Shown here piece by piece: positions 8,492-17,301 of a stretch of DNA of 64,000 bases (the first letter of the stretch is position 1; each line of letters begins with the position of its first letter). The notes beneath the pieces were generated by a model. The model did no database searches. It was given only the letters and a program-made list of their open reading frames with translations, and had not been told where the DNA came from. Source of the DNA: CAZDDB01 sp963843285 (GTDB taxonomy: Bacteria; Acidobacteriota; HRBIN11; JAKEFK01). The stretch lies in assembly GCA_963843285.1 (NCBI GenBank), contig CAWJJO010000013.1, positions 1-64,000 on the forward strand, given 5' to 3'. Position numbers and translations under genes: made by a program.

Positions 8492-9670
8492 ATGAGCGAG
8501 TTGGAAAAGCTGCGGATCAGCCGTGAAGAAGAAGAAACAACCAACAGACCTTCGGGCTGGGGAAAGAAAATTGCGCTGCTCCTATTTGTTGTTGCGGTGA
8601 TGATTGGCGGCTACTTCATCTTTGCGGGTCCCTTGAAACCTGCTAAAGAAGTGCAGGCTACTACGGCGACTGCAGTCTATCCCTCGCAGGCAAATTCAGT
8701 GCTAAATGCGAGCGGATATGTTGTTGCGCAGCGGAAAGCGGAAGTTGCTTCGAAGGCCACTGGAAAGCTGGAATCTCTTTCTGTTGAAGAGGGAACCCGA
8801 GTCAAGAAAGGACAGATTATCGGACGGCTCGACAGTCAGGATGTCGCAGCATCGCTGGAGCAGGCAAAAGCGGATTTGCAGGTCACAAAAGCGTCGCTTG
8901 TGGAAGCATCCGCAAATTTTGACCGTCAAAAGTCATTGTGGGATGCGAAAATCGGTTCCCGGAGCGAACACGATCTTGCGGAGGCTTCGTACAAAAGGGC
9001 GGCTGCATCCGTCAGAGCTGCAGAGGCACGCATCCGAGCGGCAGAAGTACAGATGGAATATACATACATCCGCGCTCCATTTGATGGGACGGTTCTGACC
9101 AAGAATGCGGATGTTGGTGAAATCGTAGCGCCGTTTGGTTCCGCCGGAAATTCCAAAGGCGCCGTAGTTTCGATGGCGGACATGGACTCGTTGCAGGTGG
9201 AAGCCGATGTTTCCGAATCCAATATTGAACGTGTGCGCGTAGGGCAGCCGTGCGAAATCACGCTCGATGCATTTCCAGAAAAACGATACCGCGGTGAGAT
9301 TCACATGATCGTGCCAACGGCGGACCGTGCGAAGGCGACCGTACTGACAAAAGTCCGTTTTCTGGATCAAGACGAGCGCGTTCTTCCCGAAATGAGCGCA
9401 AAGGTTGCGTTTCTCTCCAAAGAACTGGAAAAATCGCAGGTAGATGCAAAGCCGAAAATTACCATTGATCCGGCTGCGGTGCTGGATCGTGGAACGGCAA
9501 AGATTGTATTTTTAATTCAGAAAGAACAGATTACAGAAAGAACCGTAAAACTGGGCGGGATGGTCGGTTCGGCGGTGGAGGTTCTGGAGGGCATTTCTGC
9601 GGGAGATCAGGTAGTATTAAATCCATCTGCCGATTTGAAAACTGGAACAAAGATTAAGATTGCTGCGTAA
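8492..9670 (+). CDS. HlyD/MacA-type periplasmic adaptor of an ABC exporter
   Basis: 392 residues with a single N-terminal membrane anchor (about residues 26-46, KIALLLFVVAVMIGGYFIF) after a charged cytoplasmic tail. A lipoyl half-motif (GYVVAQRKAEVASKATGKL) is followed by an alpha-helical hairpin rich in Ala, Glu and Lys, the second lipoyl half (YIRAPFDGTVL) and beta-barrel domains, the order seen in membrane fusion proteins. It should link the inner-membrane permeases encoded downstream to an outer-membrane channel. It is the first gene of a four-gene operon (adaptor, ATPase, two FtsX-type permeases). Confidence 0.9.
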   Translation: MSELEKLRISREEEETTNRPSGWGKKIALLLFVVAVMIGGYFIFAGPLKPAKEVQATTATAVYPSQANSVLNASGYVVAQRKAEVASKATGKLESLSVEEGTRVKKGQIIGRLDSQDVAASLEQAKADLQVTKASLVEASANFDRQKSLWDAKIGSRSEHDLAEASYKRAAASVRAAEARIRAAEVQMEYTYIRAPFDGTVLTKNADVGEIVAPFGSAGNSKGAVVSMADMDSLQVEADVSESNIERVRVGQPCEITLDAFPEKRYRGEIHMIVPTADRAKATVLTKVRFLDQDERVLPEMSAKVAFLSKELEKSQVDAKPKITIDPAAVLDRGTAKIVFLIQKEQITERTVKLGGMVGSAVEVLEGISAGDQVVLNPSADLKTGTKIKIAA

Positions 9671-9677
9671 TATCGCA

Positions 9678-9699
9678 AAACCGGCTGTGTGGCCGGTTT
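9678..9699. other. Intra-operon hairpin between adaptor and ATPase genes
   Basis: AAACCGGC and GCCGGTTT are perfectly complementary across a 6-base loop just after the adaptor stop codon. No T-run follows, so it is more likely an mRNA stabiliser or attenuating hairpin than a full terminator. It could lower expression of the downstream genes relative to the adaptor. Confidence 0.45.
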
Positions 9700-9712
9700 C
9701 ATGGGAGTTAGG

Positions 9713-10384
9713 ATGTCAGCCATTGTTGAAGTAAAAAACTTGTATAAAGCATATCAGCGGGACAGCTTGAAAATTCCAGTGCTGGACGATATTTCCCTGA
9801 CTGTTCCGGAAGGAGAATTTCTGGCGCTTATGGGACCTTCCGGTTCCGGCAAGACAACCTTGTTGAATTTGATTGCAGGGATCGATCGACCCAGCAGCGG
9901 TACGATCACGGTAGCCGGGGAAAATCTGAACAGCCTGAGTGAAACGCAGCTTGCAAAATGGCGTGCACGGCATGTCGGAATGGTATTTCAGTTTTATAAC
10001 TTGATTCCGGTGCTGACTGCTTTTGAGAATGTAGAATTGCCGCTCTTGTTGACAAATCTTTCCAAGAAAGCGCGCAAAGAGCACGTAGATACCGCCCTCG
10101 GAATTGTAGGTCTCGCAGATCGTAAAGATCACTACCCCAGACAGCTTTCGGGCGGTCAGCAGCAGAGAGTTGCGATCGCGCGCGCCATCATCGGGGACCC
10201 TACGATTCTGGTGGCAGATGAGCCTACCGGTGATCTCGACCGAAAATCAGCGGAGGAAGTTTTGACGTTGATGGACCGGTTGAATCAGGAATTCAAGAAG
10301 ACGATCATTATCGTAACTCATGATCCACATGCCGCCGAGCGGGCGCATGTTACGCTTCATCTGGATAAAGGTGAGCTGCAGTGA
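9713..10384 (+). CDS. ABC transporter ATP-binding protein (LolD/MacB type)
   Basis: 223 residues. Walker A GPSGSGKT, Q-loop in VFQFYNLIPVLT, signature LSGGQQQR, Walker B ILVADEPTGDLD and H-loop in VTHDPHAA are all intact. The LIPVLTAFENVELPL segment is typical of the MacB/LolD/FtsE class. It hydrolyses ATP to drive the two permeases encoded next. The start at 9713 is chosen because of the GGGAG site upstream and the alignment with family starts; an in-frame ATG at 9689 would add eight residues. Its end overlaps the next gene by 4 bp. Confidence 0.93.
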   Translation: MSAIVEVKNLYKAYQRDSLKIPVLDDISLTVPEGEFLALMGPSGSGKTTLLNLIAGIDRPSSGTITVAGENLNSLSETQLAKWRARHVGMVFQFYNLIPVLTAFENVELPLLLTNLSKKARKEHVDTALGIVGLADRKDHYPRQLSGGQQQRVAIARAIIGDPTILVADEPTGDLDRKSAEEVLTLMDRLNQEFKKTIIIVTHDPHAAERAHVTLHLDKGELQ

Positions 10385-11547
10385 AATTCATTAAGCTGAT
10401 CGTCCGCAACGCGTTGCGCCACAAACTGCGCAGCATGCTGACTGTGGTCGGAATTGCCATCGCAGTACTTGCGTTTGTGCTGATTCGCACCGTGATCGGC
10501 GCCTGGTATTCCGGTATCGATGCCGCCTCTGCAGACAGACTGATTACGCGTCACGCCGTTTCCTTCGTTTTTTCGCTTCCGATCTCTTACGCAGACAAAA
10601 TTCGGCAGGTGCCGGGAGTAGCCAATCTCAGCCATGCGATCTGGTTTCAGGGAATCTATAAGGACGCCCGAGAGTTCAAGAATTTCTTTCCGCGAATCGC
10701 CATTGATACGGAACACTATTTTGAAGTCTATCCTGAATTTATTGTTCCCAAGGATCAAATGGAAGCGTTCAAGAAGGAACGAAACGCTTGCATCATTGGA
10801 ATCAAGACCGCTAAACAGCATAATTTCAAAATCGGCGACGTGATTCCCATTACCGGGGATATCTATGCGGGCAAATATGAATTTGTGATCCGTGGAATTT
10901 ACACCGGTAAGGATCGTTTGACGGATGAAACCCAAATGTTTTTCGACTGGCAGTATTTGAATGAAAGACAGAAAGAGAATAACGGACTTCGCGCTGACCG
11001 GATCGGCTGGTTTGTTGTAAAGGTAGCCGATCTTAGTAAGAGCGCGGCAATTTCGCAGGCGATTGACAATCTATTCAAGAACTCTGCAGCCGAAACAAAA
11101 ACGGAAACGGAAAAAGCTTTCAACCAGAGTTTTATTTCCATGTACAGCGCGATCATCACAGCCATGAATTTCATTTCGTTTGTGATTGTGGGGATCATTC
11201 TGCTTGTTCTGGGAAATACGATGGCAATGACGGCCCGCGAGCGCACTACGGAATATGCTGTTCTCAAGACACTCGGGTTTACATCTAAACACCTGCTGGG
11301 AATGGTCTCCGGAGAATCGCTTACGATCTCGTTGATCGGTGGCGCGATCGGAATCTTTGTTGCGTTCCCGATTATCAAGGGCTTTCAAATTGCATTTCCA
11401 AACATGTTTCCCATTCTCCCCGATCCAAAGATCACCATTCTTATTGGAGGGTTGGCGGCGATTACCGTTGGGATTGTGGCTTCCATCATTCCCGTGATAC
11501 GGGTAATGCAAATGCGGATTGTGGACGGATTGAGACATATTGACTGA
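10381..11547 (+). CDS. ABC transporter permease, FtsX/MacB type (first)
   Basis: 388 residues beginning with GTG that overlaps the ATPase stop (GTGA), so translation is coupled. The layout is one N-terminal membrane helix (about residues 18-38), a large periplasmic MacB core-like domain, and three C-terminal helices including the conserved AMTARERTTEYAVLKTLGF loop. This is the FtsX-type permease architecture used for mechanotransmission-type export. It likely pairs with the next permease as a heterodimer. Confidence 0.9.
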   Translation: MKFIKLIVRNALRHKLRSMLTVVGIAIAVLAFVLIRTVIGAWYSGIDAASADRLITRHAVSFVFSLPISYADKIRQVPGVANLSHAIWFQGIYKDAREFKNFFPRIAIDTEHYFEVYPEFIVPKDQMEAFKKERNACIIGIKTAKQHNFKIGDVIPITGDIYAGKYEFVIRGIYTGKDRLTDETQMFFDWQYLNERQKENNGLRADRIGWFVVKVADLSKSAAISQAIDNLFKNSAAETKTETEKAFNQSFISMYSAIITAMNFISFVIVGIILLVLGNTMAMTARERTTEYAVLKTLGFTSKHLLGMVSGESLTISLIGGAIGIFVAFPIIKGFQIAFPNMFPILPDPKITILIGGLAAITVGIVASIIPVIRVMQMRIVDGLRHID

Positions 11548-11552
11548 GTTGT

Positions 11553-12722
11553 ATGAAGATACCGGTTAGTTACAGTTACCGAAATCTCTGGACGCGAAAA
11601 TTGACCACCGTCATGACGATGATGGGAGTTGCGCTCGTTGTTTTTGTGTTTGCTGCCGTGTTGATGTTGGCCGCGGGCCTGCGCAAGACGCTGGTATCAA
11701 CGGGTTCCGATGATAACTTCGTGATTTTGCGAAAAGGCGCAACGTCCGAGCTTCTGAGCGTTGTGGATCGTGATTCAGGGCGTCTCATCGAATCGTTTCC
11801 AGAGGTGGTTGTGTCTCCTGATGGAAAGCCAGTCCGATCTACAGAGTTCGTAGTCATCATTAATCTTCTAAAATACGGAAGCAACGATATGGGAAATGTG
11901 ATTGTCCGCGGTGTATCTCCCCCGGCGTTTGAGCTCCGTCCTAAAGTGAAGCTCATAGAGGGGCGAACCTTCCGGACAGGAACTTCGGAGATCATTGTTG
12001 GCAATTCGATTGCAAAGCGTTTTCAGGGTTGTCGGGTAGGACAATCCTTGAAATTCGGATCGCGCAGCTGGCACATCGTCGGCATATTTGAAGCGGCAAA
12101 GAGCGGATTTGAATCAGAGATCTGGGCGGATGTAGAGCAAATGCTGGCTGCTTTCAATCGTCCGGTGTACTCGGTCGTTACGGTTCGTTTGAAGAGTCCA
12201 AACATGATGAGCGCATTTCAAAATCGCCTGCAGAGTGAGCCACGTTTGAATTCGTTTGAAATCAAAAACGAGAAAAAGTATTTTGAAGAACAATCACAGG
12301 CTCTCGGTGGTTTCCTGAAGGCTCTTGGCCTTGTCATCACGGTAATCTTCAGTTTTGGCGCCATGATTGGAGCTATGATTACGATGTACGCATCTGTAGC
12401 GAATCGCACTGTGGAAATCGGCACCCTCCGTTCGCTGGGATTTCAACGCAGAAGTGTACTTACTGCCTTCTTGATCGAAGCTTTGCTTCTGGCTTTACTC
12501 GGTGGCGGAATCGGTCTGCTTCTTGCGTCATTTTTGCAAACGATCACGATCTCCACTCTCAACTTTGCAACATTTTCCGAGCTCGCGTTCGGGTTTACAT
12601 TGACGCCAGGGATCGTGATCGGCTCGCTGGGATTTGCCGCTCTGATGGGAATATTGGGTGGCTTCCTGCCTGCGGTACAGGCCGCGCGTCTGCAAATCGT
12701 CAATGCTCTCCGCTCCGCGTAG
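11553..12722 (+). CDS. ABC transporter permease, FtsX/MacB type (second)
   Basis: 389 residues, 5 bp after the first permease. It has the same topology: one N-terminal helix with the conserved YRNLWTRKLTTVMTMMGV start, a periplasmic domain, then three helices with NRTVEIGTLRSLGFQRRSV. It is the partner half of a heterodimeric FtsX-type transporter. The operon ends here, and a CACAAAG palindromic repeat follows within 10 bp. The substrate cannot be inferred. Confidence 0.9.
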   Translation: MKIPVSYSYRNLWTRKLTTVMTMMGVALVVFVFAAVLMLAAGLRKTLVSTGSDDNFVILRKGATSELLSVVDRDSGRLIESFPEVVVSPDGKPVRSTEFVVIINLLKYGSNDMGNVIVRGVSPPAFELRPKVKLIEGRTFRTGTSEIIVGNSIAKRFQGCRVGQSLKFGSRSWHIVGIFEAAKSGFESEIWADVEQMLAAFNRPVYSVVTVRLKSPNMMSAFQNRLQSEPRLNSFEIKNEKKYFEEQSQALGGFLKALGLVITVIFSFGAMIGAMITMYASVANRTVEIGTLRSLGFQRRSVLTAFLIEALLLALLGGGIGLLLASFLQTITISTLNFATFSELAFGFTLTPGIVIGSLGFAALMGILGGFLPAVQAARLQIVNALRSA

Positions 12723-12730
12723 GATTCGGA

Positions 12731-12812
12731 ATCACCACAAAGGCACAAAGTTCACAAAGGAATTAAGAATTCATTTTCATAACCTTCGTGTCTTTGTGCC
12801 TTTGGGGTGCAT
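12731..12812. repeat. CACAAAG palindromic repeat, copy B
   Basis: The left arm ATCACCACAAAGGCACAAAG (12731-12750) is complementary to the right arm CTTTGTGCCTTTGGGGTG (about 12792-12809). It sits downstream of the export operon and upstream of the POT transporter, a position that suits a hairpin at the transcript end. Confidence 0.8.
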
Positions 12813-12865
12813 CCTTTCTCGTTGACATTTTGGCGAGAGGGAGTTAGAGTTTTTTCGGTTTTCAA

Positions 12866-14209
12866 ATGACGAGCAATTCCTCCGGCAATACAGCAGAAAC
12901 TTCGGGCTGGTTTGGTCATCCACGCGGGCTTTCCACACTTTTCTTTACAGAAATGTGGGAACGTTTCAGCTACTATGGAATGCGCGCGTTTCTCATTCTG
13001 TACATGACAGCCCCGGTTGCAGCCGGAGGACTCGGGTTTGATGGAAAGAAGGCCGGTGGTATCTATGGACTGTATACCGGTAGTGTTTGGATGGCCTCGA
13101 TCGGAGGTGGTCTTCTCGCTGATTGGATGTTGGGGCAGTACCGCAGCGTGCTCATTGGTGGAATTCTGATTACGCTGGGACACTTTACTCTTGCATTTCC
13201 TCCACTTCCTTTTTTCTACACGGGTCTGATCCTGATCGTGGTGGGAACCGGTTTGCTCAAGCCGAACGTGAGCACAATGGTTGGTTCGCTTTATGATTCC
13301 CAGGACACACGTAGGGATGCGGGTTTTTCGGTCTTTTACATGGGTATCAATCTTGGCGCCGCCATCGGTCCGCTCATTGCCGGCTATCTCGCGCAACGTG
13401 TGGACTGGCATGCCGGATTTGCCGCTGCCGGCGTCGGGATGACCTTCGGGCTGATCCAATACGTGCGTGGAAAGAAACGGCTTCAGCCGGCGCTTACGCG
13501 CCTGACATCGCAATCTAAGGCGACAGCGACAACAGGGTTGGAACCGTCGGCGATTCGCTTCACGACCGCGGAATGGAAGCGGCTGATCGCAGTTGTGGTT
13601 TTTTTCGCATTTGCAAGTGTCTTCTGGGGCGCTTACGAGCAAGCCGGATCTACGTTGAATCTCTTCGCGGACCGGTACACGCGTCTTTCGGTGCTTGGAT
13701 TTAGTTTTCCTTCCAGCTGGTTTCAAGCTGTCCCCGCCATTTTCGTAATCATTCTCGCGCCTGTGTTCGCGTGGTTATGGGTTCGCCTCGGTTCAAAAGA
13801 GCCATCCAGCCCGACAAAATTTGCGATCGGTTTGTTCTTTACCGGAGCCGCCTTCCTGCTGCTCGTGCCGGCAGCTTGGTTTGCCCAGAGCGCTGCGGGG
13901 ATTCGTGTAAGCCCGCTGTGGCTGGTTGGCGTGTACTTGATTCTCGAGTTTGGCGAATTGTGTGTGAGTCCGGTAGGACTCAGCCTTGTGACAAAGCTCG
14001 CACCGCAGCGCGTGGTGGGTCTGATGATGGGTGTCTGGTTTCTGTCCATTTCGATGGGCAGCGTCATTGCCGGACAACTTGCCGGATTCTTCCAGACGTA
14101 TCCGCTGCCGAAGCTTTTTGGCTCTGTTGCAGTTGCTGCGATGGTAGCCGCATTTGTGTTGTTCCTGTTGATCAAACCGATCCGCAAGTTGATGGGCGGT
14201 GTGCACTAG
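12866..14209 (+). CDS. POT-family proton-dependent oligopeptide transporter
   Basis: 447 residues with 12 to 14 predicted membrane helices. The proton-coupling ExxERFxYY motif is intact as EMWERFSYYGMR near residue 28, and the second POT signature appears as GTGLLKPNVSTMVGSLY, with FSVFYMGINLGAAIGPL after it. The protein imports di- or tripeptides with protons across the inner membrane. A short hydrophilic N-terminus precedes the first helix. It is preceded by a palindromic repeat and followed after about 35 bp by the convergent M3-like gene. Confidence 0.92.
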   Translation: MTSNSSGNTAETSGWFGHPRGLSTLFFTEMWERFSYYGMRAFLILYMTAPVAAGGLGFDGKKAGGIYGLYTGSVWMASIGGGLLADWMLGQYRSVLIGGILITLGHFTLAFPPLPFFYTGLILIVVGTGLLKPNVSTMVGSLYDSQDTRRDAGFSVFYMGINLGAAIGPLIAGYLAQRVDWHAGFAAAGVGMTFGLIQYVRGKKRLQPALTRLTSQSKATATTGLEPSAIRFTTAEWKRLIAVVVFFAFASVFWGAYEQAGSTLNLFADRYTRLSVLGFSFPSSWFQAVPAIFVIILAPVFAWLWVRLGSKEPSSPTKFAIGLFFTGAAFLLLVPAAWFAQSAAGIRVSPLWLVGVYLILEFGELCVSPVGLSLVTKLAPQRVVGLMMGVWFLSISMGSVIAGQLAGFFQTYPLPKLFGSVAVAAMVAAFVLFLLIKPIRKLMGGVH

Positions 14210-14244
14210 GGAAAGGATGAAGGCGGAAGGATGAATGATGAATA

Positions 14245-15543
14245 TTAGAATAGGTCTCGCAGGATGTCCTGGAGCGTCAAACGAAATCCCTGCCACCAGT
14301 AATCCTGAATTCTTCGTGCTAACCGCTCTGAAGTAAACCACTCTCTTCCGTACAATTCGCGAAATCGTTCTGCTGCGAGGATTGCCTTGCGTTGTGCAAC
14401 TACCCTGTAGAATGCATCGGAAGCGCGATCGAGATCCAATAGGTGAAGAGAATGCGGAGCCTCGAACGAAAACGCGGTTTCAAAGGAGTCGACATAAAGA
14501 TCCTGCGCGCCCTTCAATTCCGTATCTACATTTTCCCGATAGATTGCGAGGGCTGCATCATATCGATCCCGAAACTTTGATGCAAAATCCAGAGTTCTTG
14601 AAAGATCCTCCGCTCTATGCCCGATGAGCCGTTGAATCCCTGATCGATCGGTTAGCAGTCCGGAAAAAATGTAGCCCCAGAACAATGGAACGGCGGGATC
14701 GCCGCAAATTCTTGATTCGATCTCCAGTTCCGGGTCCATTCCTTTATAGAAAAGGCTTTGTCCCAGCTCAAACAAGAATCGCATTGTATCGACAGGTCCC
14801 GCTGCTTCTCCATACTCGACTCTAACCAGCTTCGGCGGTTGAATGGGCGCCGTATATTGAACTGCGGCGTTCCACTCGCTCTTCCGAAGTCTCGGTTTGC
14901 GCCGGATCCGGCAAGTTTGGATGACATTCTTTGCAAATGCAGGCAGGTCGCGCCAATCCGCCAGTTGATCACAGCTCGAAAGCCGTAAAAACCGCAGAAT
15001 CTCCAGAACCGATTTCGCGCTCGTCTCCCGTTTTCGCTCCCATTCGAATATTTCTCTGGACGATTTTAAATCGTTGCGGATCTCGACAATCTCTGCAGCT
15101 CGATCCCAATGCGCGCTCGAAAGTTTTTCGAATGATCGCTCCAGATAGATTGCGCCGCAAAGCCAGTCCTGCAGCGCGGAGCGCCATTGCACCGTCCATT
15201 GGAATAGGTTCTGCCACACTTCATGCGCCTGTTCTTCGTTCAGAGCGCGCAAATAGTAGTAGGTGAAAGGCGGGAGAACACTCTTTTCTAGAAGGGCGTG
15301 ACCGTATGCTCTTTTGTATTCTTTAAAGAGATCGGGATACTGCACTTCAGGCAACAGCTTCGCAAGATATGCGGCAACAGCTAGAAGTTCAATTTTCCCC
15401 GCCTTCTCATATTCCGACTGAAACTCTCGTACGCGTTCTGTTGTGATCCAGTCTCTCAATTCCCCGAACGGATCGTGATACTTTTGTGGAAACCACCGTT
15501 TGGCGTGATAGTCTTCCAGCAACAAGCGCAGTTTGTGCGTAAT
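14245..15543 (-). CDS. Degenerate M3-type metallopeptidase homologue lacking zinc ligands
   Basis: 432 residues, alpha-helical throughout. The C-terminal half follows the pattern of M3 oligopeptidases: where an active enzyme has HELGH the sequence reads FELGQ (residues 258-262), followed by a conserved-looking ESRICGDPAVP stretch, a block where the downstream ligand Glu is replaced (LFWGYIFSGLL), and a C-terminus like YGREWFTSERLARRIQDYWWQG. Both His ligands and the third Glu ligand are therefore missing, so zinc proteolysis is not expected. This assignment is by eye and moderately sure. The frame is open to 15579, but those residues come from the adjacent repeat, so the start MITHKLRL is preferred. 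Confidence 0.6.
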   Translation of the reverse strand: MTHKLRLLLEDYHAKRWFPQKYHDPFGELRDWITTERVREFQSEYEKAGKIELLAVAAYLAKLLPEVQYPDLFKEYKRAYGHALLEKSVLPPFTYYYLRALNEEQAHEVWQNLFQWTVQWRSALQDWLCGAIYLERSFEKLSSAHWDRAAEIVEIRNDLKSSREIFEWERKRETSAKSVLEILRFLRLSSCDQLADWRDLPAFAKNVIQTCRIRRKPRLRKSEWNAAVQYTAPIQPPKLVRVEYGEAAGPVDTMRFLFELGQSLFYKGMDPELEIESRICGDPAVPLFWGYIFSGLLTDRSGIQRLIGHRAEDLSRTLDFASKFRDRYDAALAIYRENVDTELKGAQDLYVDSFETAFSFEAPHSLHLLDLDRASDAFYRVVAQRKAILAAERFRELYGREWFTSERLARRIQDYWWQGFRLTLQDILRDLF

Positions 15544-15547
15544 CATG

Positions 15548-15713
15548 GAAATATCAAATATCAAATAAACATAATTCAATAAGCAAAGAATCTAACTCTC
15601 GCTACCGTACCACACCGGTGTTGAATCGCTTTTGGCATGTCCCGACCCAAGGAACAGGTTATTTGCTGATTTGGTTATGTTTATTTGATTTTTGATATTT
15701 GATATTTGATTTT
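15548..15713. repeat. TATCAAATATC palindromic intergenic element, copy 2
   Basis: Ends match copy 1 at 1319-1490: the left end ATATCAAATATCAAATAAAC and the right end TTATGTTTATTTGATTTTTG with extra TATTTGA units. The central ~90 bp differ from copy 1. It fills the divergent spacer between the M3-like gene and thrC, so the promoters of both would lie inside or next to it. Confidence 0.75.
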
Positions 15714-15727
15714 GTATTCTTTCACTC

Positions 15728-16885
15728 ATGAATAGTTATATCACTCATCTGGAATGCGCACGTTGCGGAACTCGCTACTCTTCGGATCAGATCCAAAACC
15801 TTTGTTCTTGCGGCTCTCCACTTTTTGCACGGTACGATCTGGGCGGAGTCTCGAGCGTGATCTCTCCAGACGATTTTGGATTCCGTGTGCATAGTCTATG
15901 GCGTTTTAAGGAATTCTTGCCGGTCAAACAACCTGAGAACATGATCAGCCTTTACGAAGGATTTACGCCCTTAATCAGGAGTCAGCGAATCGGGCAGGAT
16001 ATAGGACTGGATTCTCTTCACTTTAAAGATGAATCGAATAATCCAACCGGTTCGTTCAAAGCCCGGGGGCTTTGTGTTGCTGTAAGTAAGGCCAGAGAAC
16101 TCGGGGTAAAAGAGATTTGCCTTCCAACCGCCGGGAATGCTGGAGGGGCTGCGGCCGCCTACGCTGCGCGTGCCGGCATGAAATGCCACGTTTTCATGCC
16201 TTCCGATACCCCAGCTGTTTTTTCGGAGGAATGCCGGGCACTCGGAGCGGATGTCCGGATGGTGGAAGGATTGATTACCGATGCGGGCCGCCAGATGCAA
16301 GCTCCGATGCGAGAACATGGCTGGTTTGATGTCTCCACTCTAAAAGAGCCGTATCGCGTTGAGGGGAAGAAGACGATTCTTCTTGAGATAGCGCAGCAAA
16401 TGAACTGGCATCTCCCGGATGTGATCCTGTTTCCAACGGGTGGCGGCACAGGTATTGTTGGCGCGTGGAAGGCGTGTCAGGAGCTCAGGCAAACGGGTTG
16501 GATCAAGCGTTTCAAGATGCCCCGCCTGATTGCCGTTCAAGCGGCGGGCTGTGCCCCAATTGTTCGCGCATACGAACAGGGAATGGATACAGCAGCGGAA
16601 TGGGAGAATCCACAGACCGCTTCGTGGGGACTGCGTGTGCCGAAAGCGATAGCTGACTTCCTGATTCTGCGAGCGATCCGAGAATCCGATGGTTCAGCCG
16701 TTGCCGTAGACGAAGAATCGATCGCTCAAGCCAGATCGGAAGCGGCCAGAAAAGAAGGGATGTGGATCGCTCCGGAAGCTGCGGCTGCAATCGCCGGGCT
16801 TCGAGATCTGGTGAGTCGAGGGATTGTGAAACAGCGCGAAAGTGTTGTACTCTTAGTGACTGGTTCAGGTCTAAAATACGTCTGA
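15728..16885 (+). CDS. thrC: Threonine synthase
   Basis: 385-residue PLP enzyme converting O-phosphohomoserine to threonine. A small N-terminal zinc-ribbon-like segment (CARCGTRY, CSCG) is typical of one threonine synthase subgroup. The Schiff-base Lys lies in NNPTGSFKARG, the phosphate-binding loop is TAGNAGGAAAAYA, and the C-terminal part has FPTGGGTGIVGAWKA and LVTGSGLKYV. No other threonine pathway gene is adjacent. The start MNSYITHLECARC lies 15 bp after a repeat element. Confidence 0.93.
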   Translation: MNSYITHLECARCGTRYSSDQIQNLCSCGSPLFARYDLGGVSSVISPDDFGFRVHSLWRFKEFLPVKQPENMISLYEGFTPLIRSQRIGQDIGLDSLHFKDESNNPTGSFKARGLCVAVSKARELGVKEICLPTAGNAGGAAAAYAARAGMKCHVFMPSDTPAVFSEECRALGADVRMVEGLITDAGRQMQAPMREHGWFDVSTLKEPYRVEGKKTILLEIAQQMNWHLPDVILFPTGGGTGIVGAWKACQELRQTGWIKRFKMPRLIAVQAAGCAPIVRAYEQGMDTAAEWENPQTASWGLRVPKAIADFLILRAIRESDGSAVAVDEESIAQARSEAARKEGMWIAPEAAAAIAGLRDLVSRGIVKQRESVVLLVTGSGLKYV

Positions 16886-16900
16886 AATTTGTATGTGGAT

Positions 16901-16973
16901 GGGCGGTTAGCTCAGCTGGGAGAGCGCCTCGTTCGCAACGAGGAGGTCGCCAGTTCGATCCTGGTACCGTCCA
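16901..16973 (+). tRNA. tRNA-Ala (anticodon CGC)
   Basis: A 73-nt cloverleaf. The acceptor GGGCGGT pairs with ACCGTCC and includes the G3-U70 wobble pair that marks alanine tRNAs. The D arm is GCTCAGCTGGGAGAGC, the anticodon stem CCTCG/CGAGG encloses TTCGCAA with anticodon CGC at 16934-16936, and the T arm is GCCAGTTCGATCCTGGT. The discriminator is A, and CCA is not encoded. Confidence 0.97.
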
Positions 16974-16989
16974 TACTTTTTGGGGATTT

Positions 16990-17253
16990 ATGGCTTACCT
17001 TGGAGGGAGTGCCTACGCGATGGCAAGAGATGTCGGTGAAGGTTACATCCTGCTCAACGCAAATCTACTGAGGAGAATGAGCGGAGACGAACTCCGTCAA
17101 CTGCGCTTTGAAGTCGAACGAATATTGACTGGAATTCGAGGTGGACAGCTTTCGCTGGACGATACCCTGGCAATCCAGTCCAAAAACAGAAGAATCTCCC
17201 GCTTGAATTCAGCGGTGATGATGATTAACAACCAGATACAATCGATTCGTTAG
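16990..17253 (+). CDS. Small helical protein of unknown function
   Basis: 87 residues starting MAYLGGSAYAMARDV, with a GGGG site 5 bp upstream. The C-terminal two thirds are predicted alpha-helical and coiled-coil-like (MSGDELRQLRFEVERIL, SKNRRISRLNSAVMMINNQI). I do not recognise the family. It lies 16 bp after the tRNA-Ala gene and 48 bp before the PATAN protein on the same strand, so it may be the first gene of a short transcript with it. Longer in-frame starts would run through the tRNA and are rejected. Confidence 0.6.
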   Translation: MAYLGGSAYAMARDVGEGYILLNANLLRRMSGDELRQLRFEVERILTGIRGGQLSLDDTLAIQSKNRRISRLNSAVMMINNQIQSIR

Positions 17254-17301
17254 ATTTCAATTTGCTAAACGCCGGTAATTGCCGGTGGTATCATCGTTGA
17301 T

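Noticed and set aside
8492..12722. Drug-resistance MacAB efflux system
   Set aside because: The operon has a MacA-like adaptor, but its permeases are separate from the ATPase and the substrate cannot be told, so a resistance claim is not supported.
12752..13726. Minus-strand open frame of 324 codons
   Set aside because: It is antisense to the POT transporter and rich in His, Arg and Lys, as expected of a shadow frame.
16889..17071. Open frame reading through the tRNA-Ala gene
   Set aside because: It overlaps the tRNA entirely and has no coding signature.
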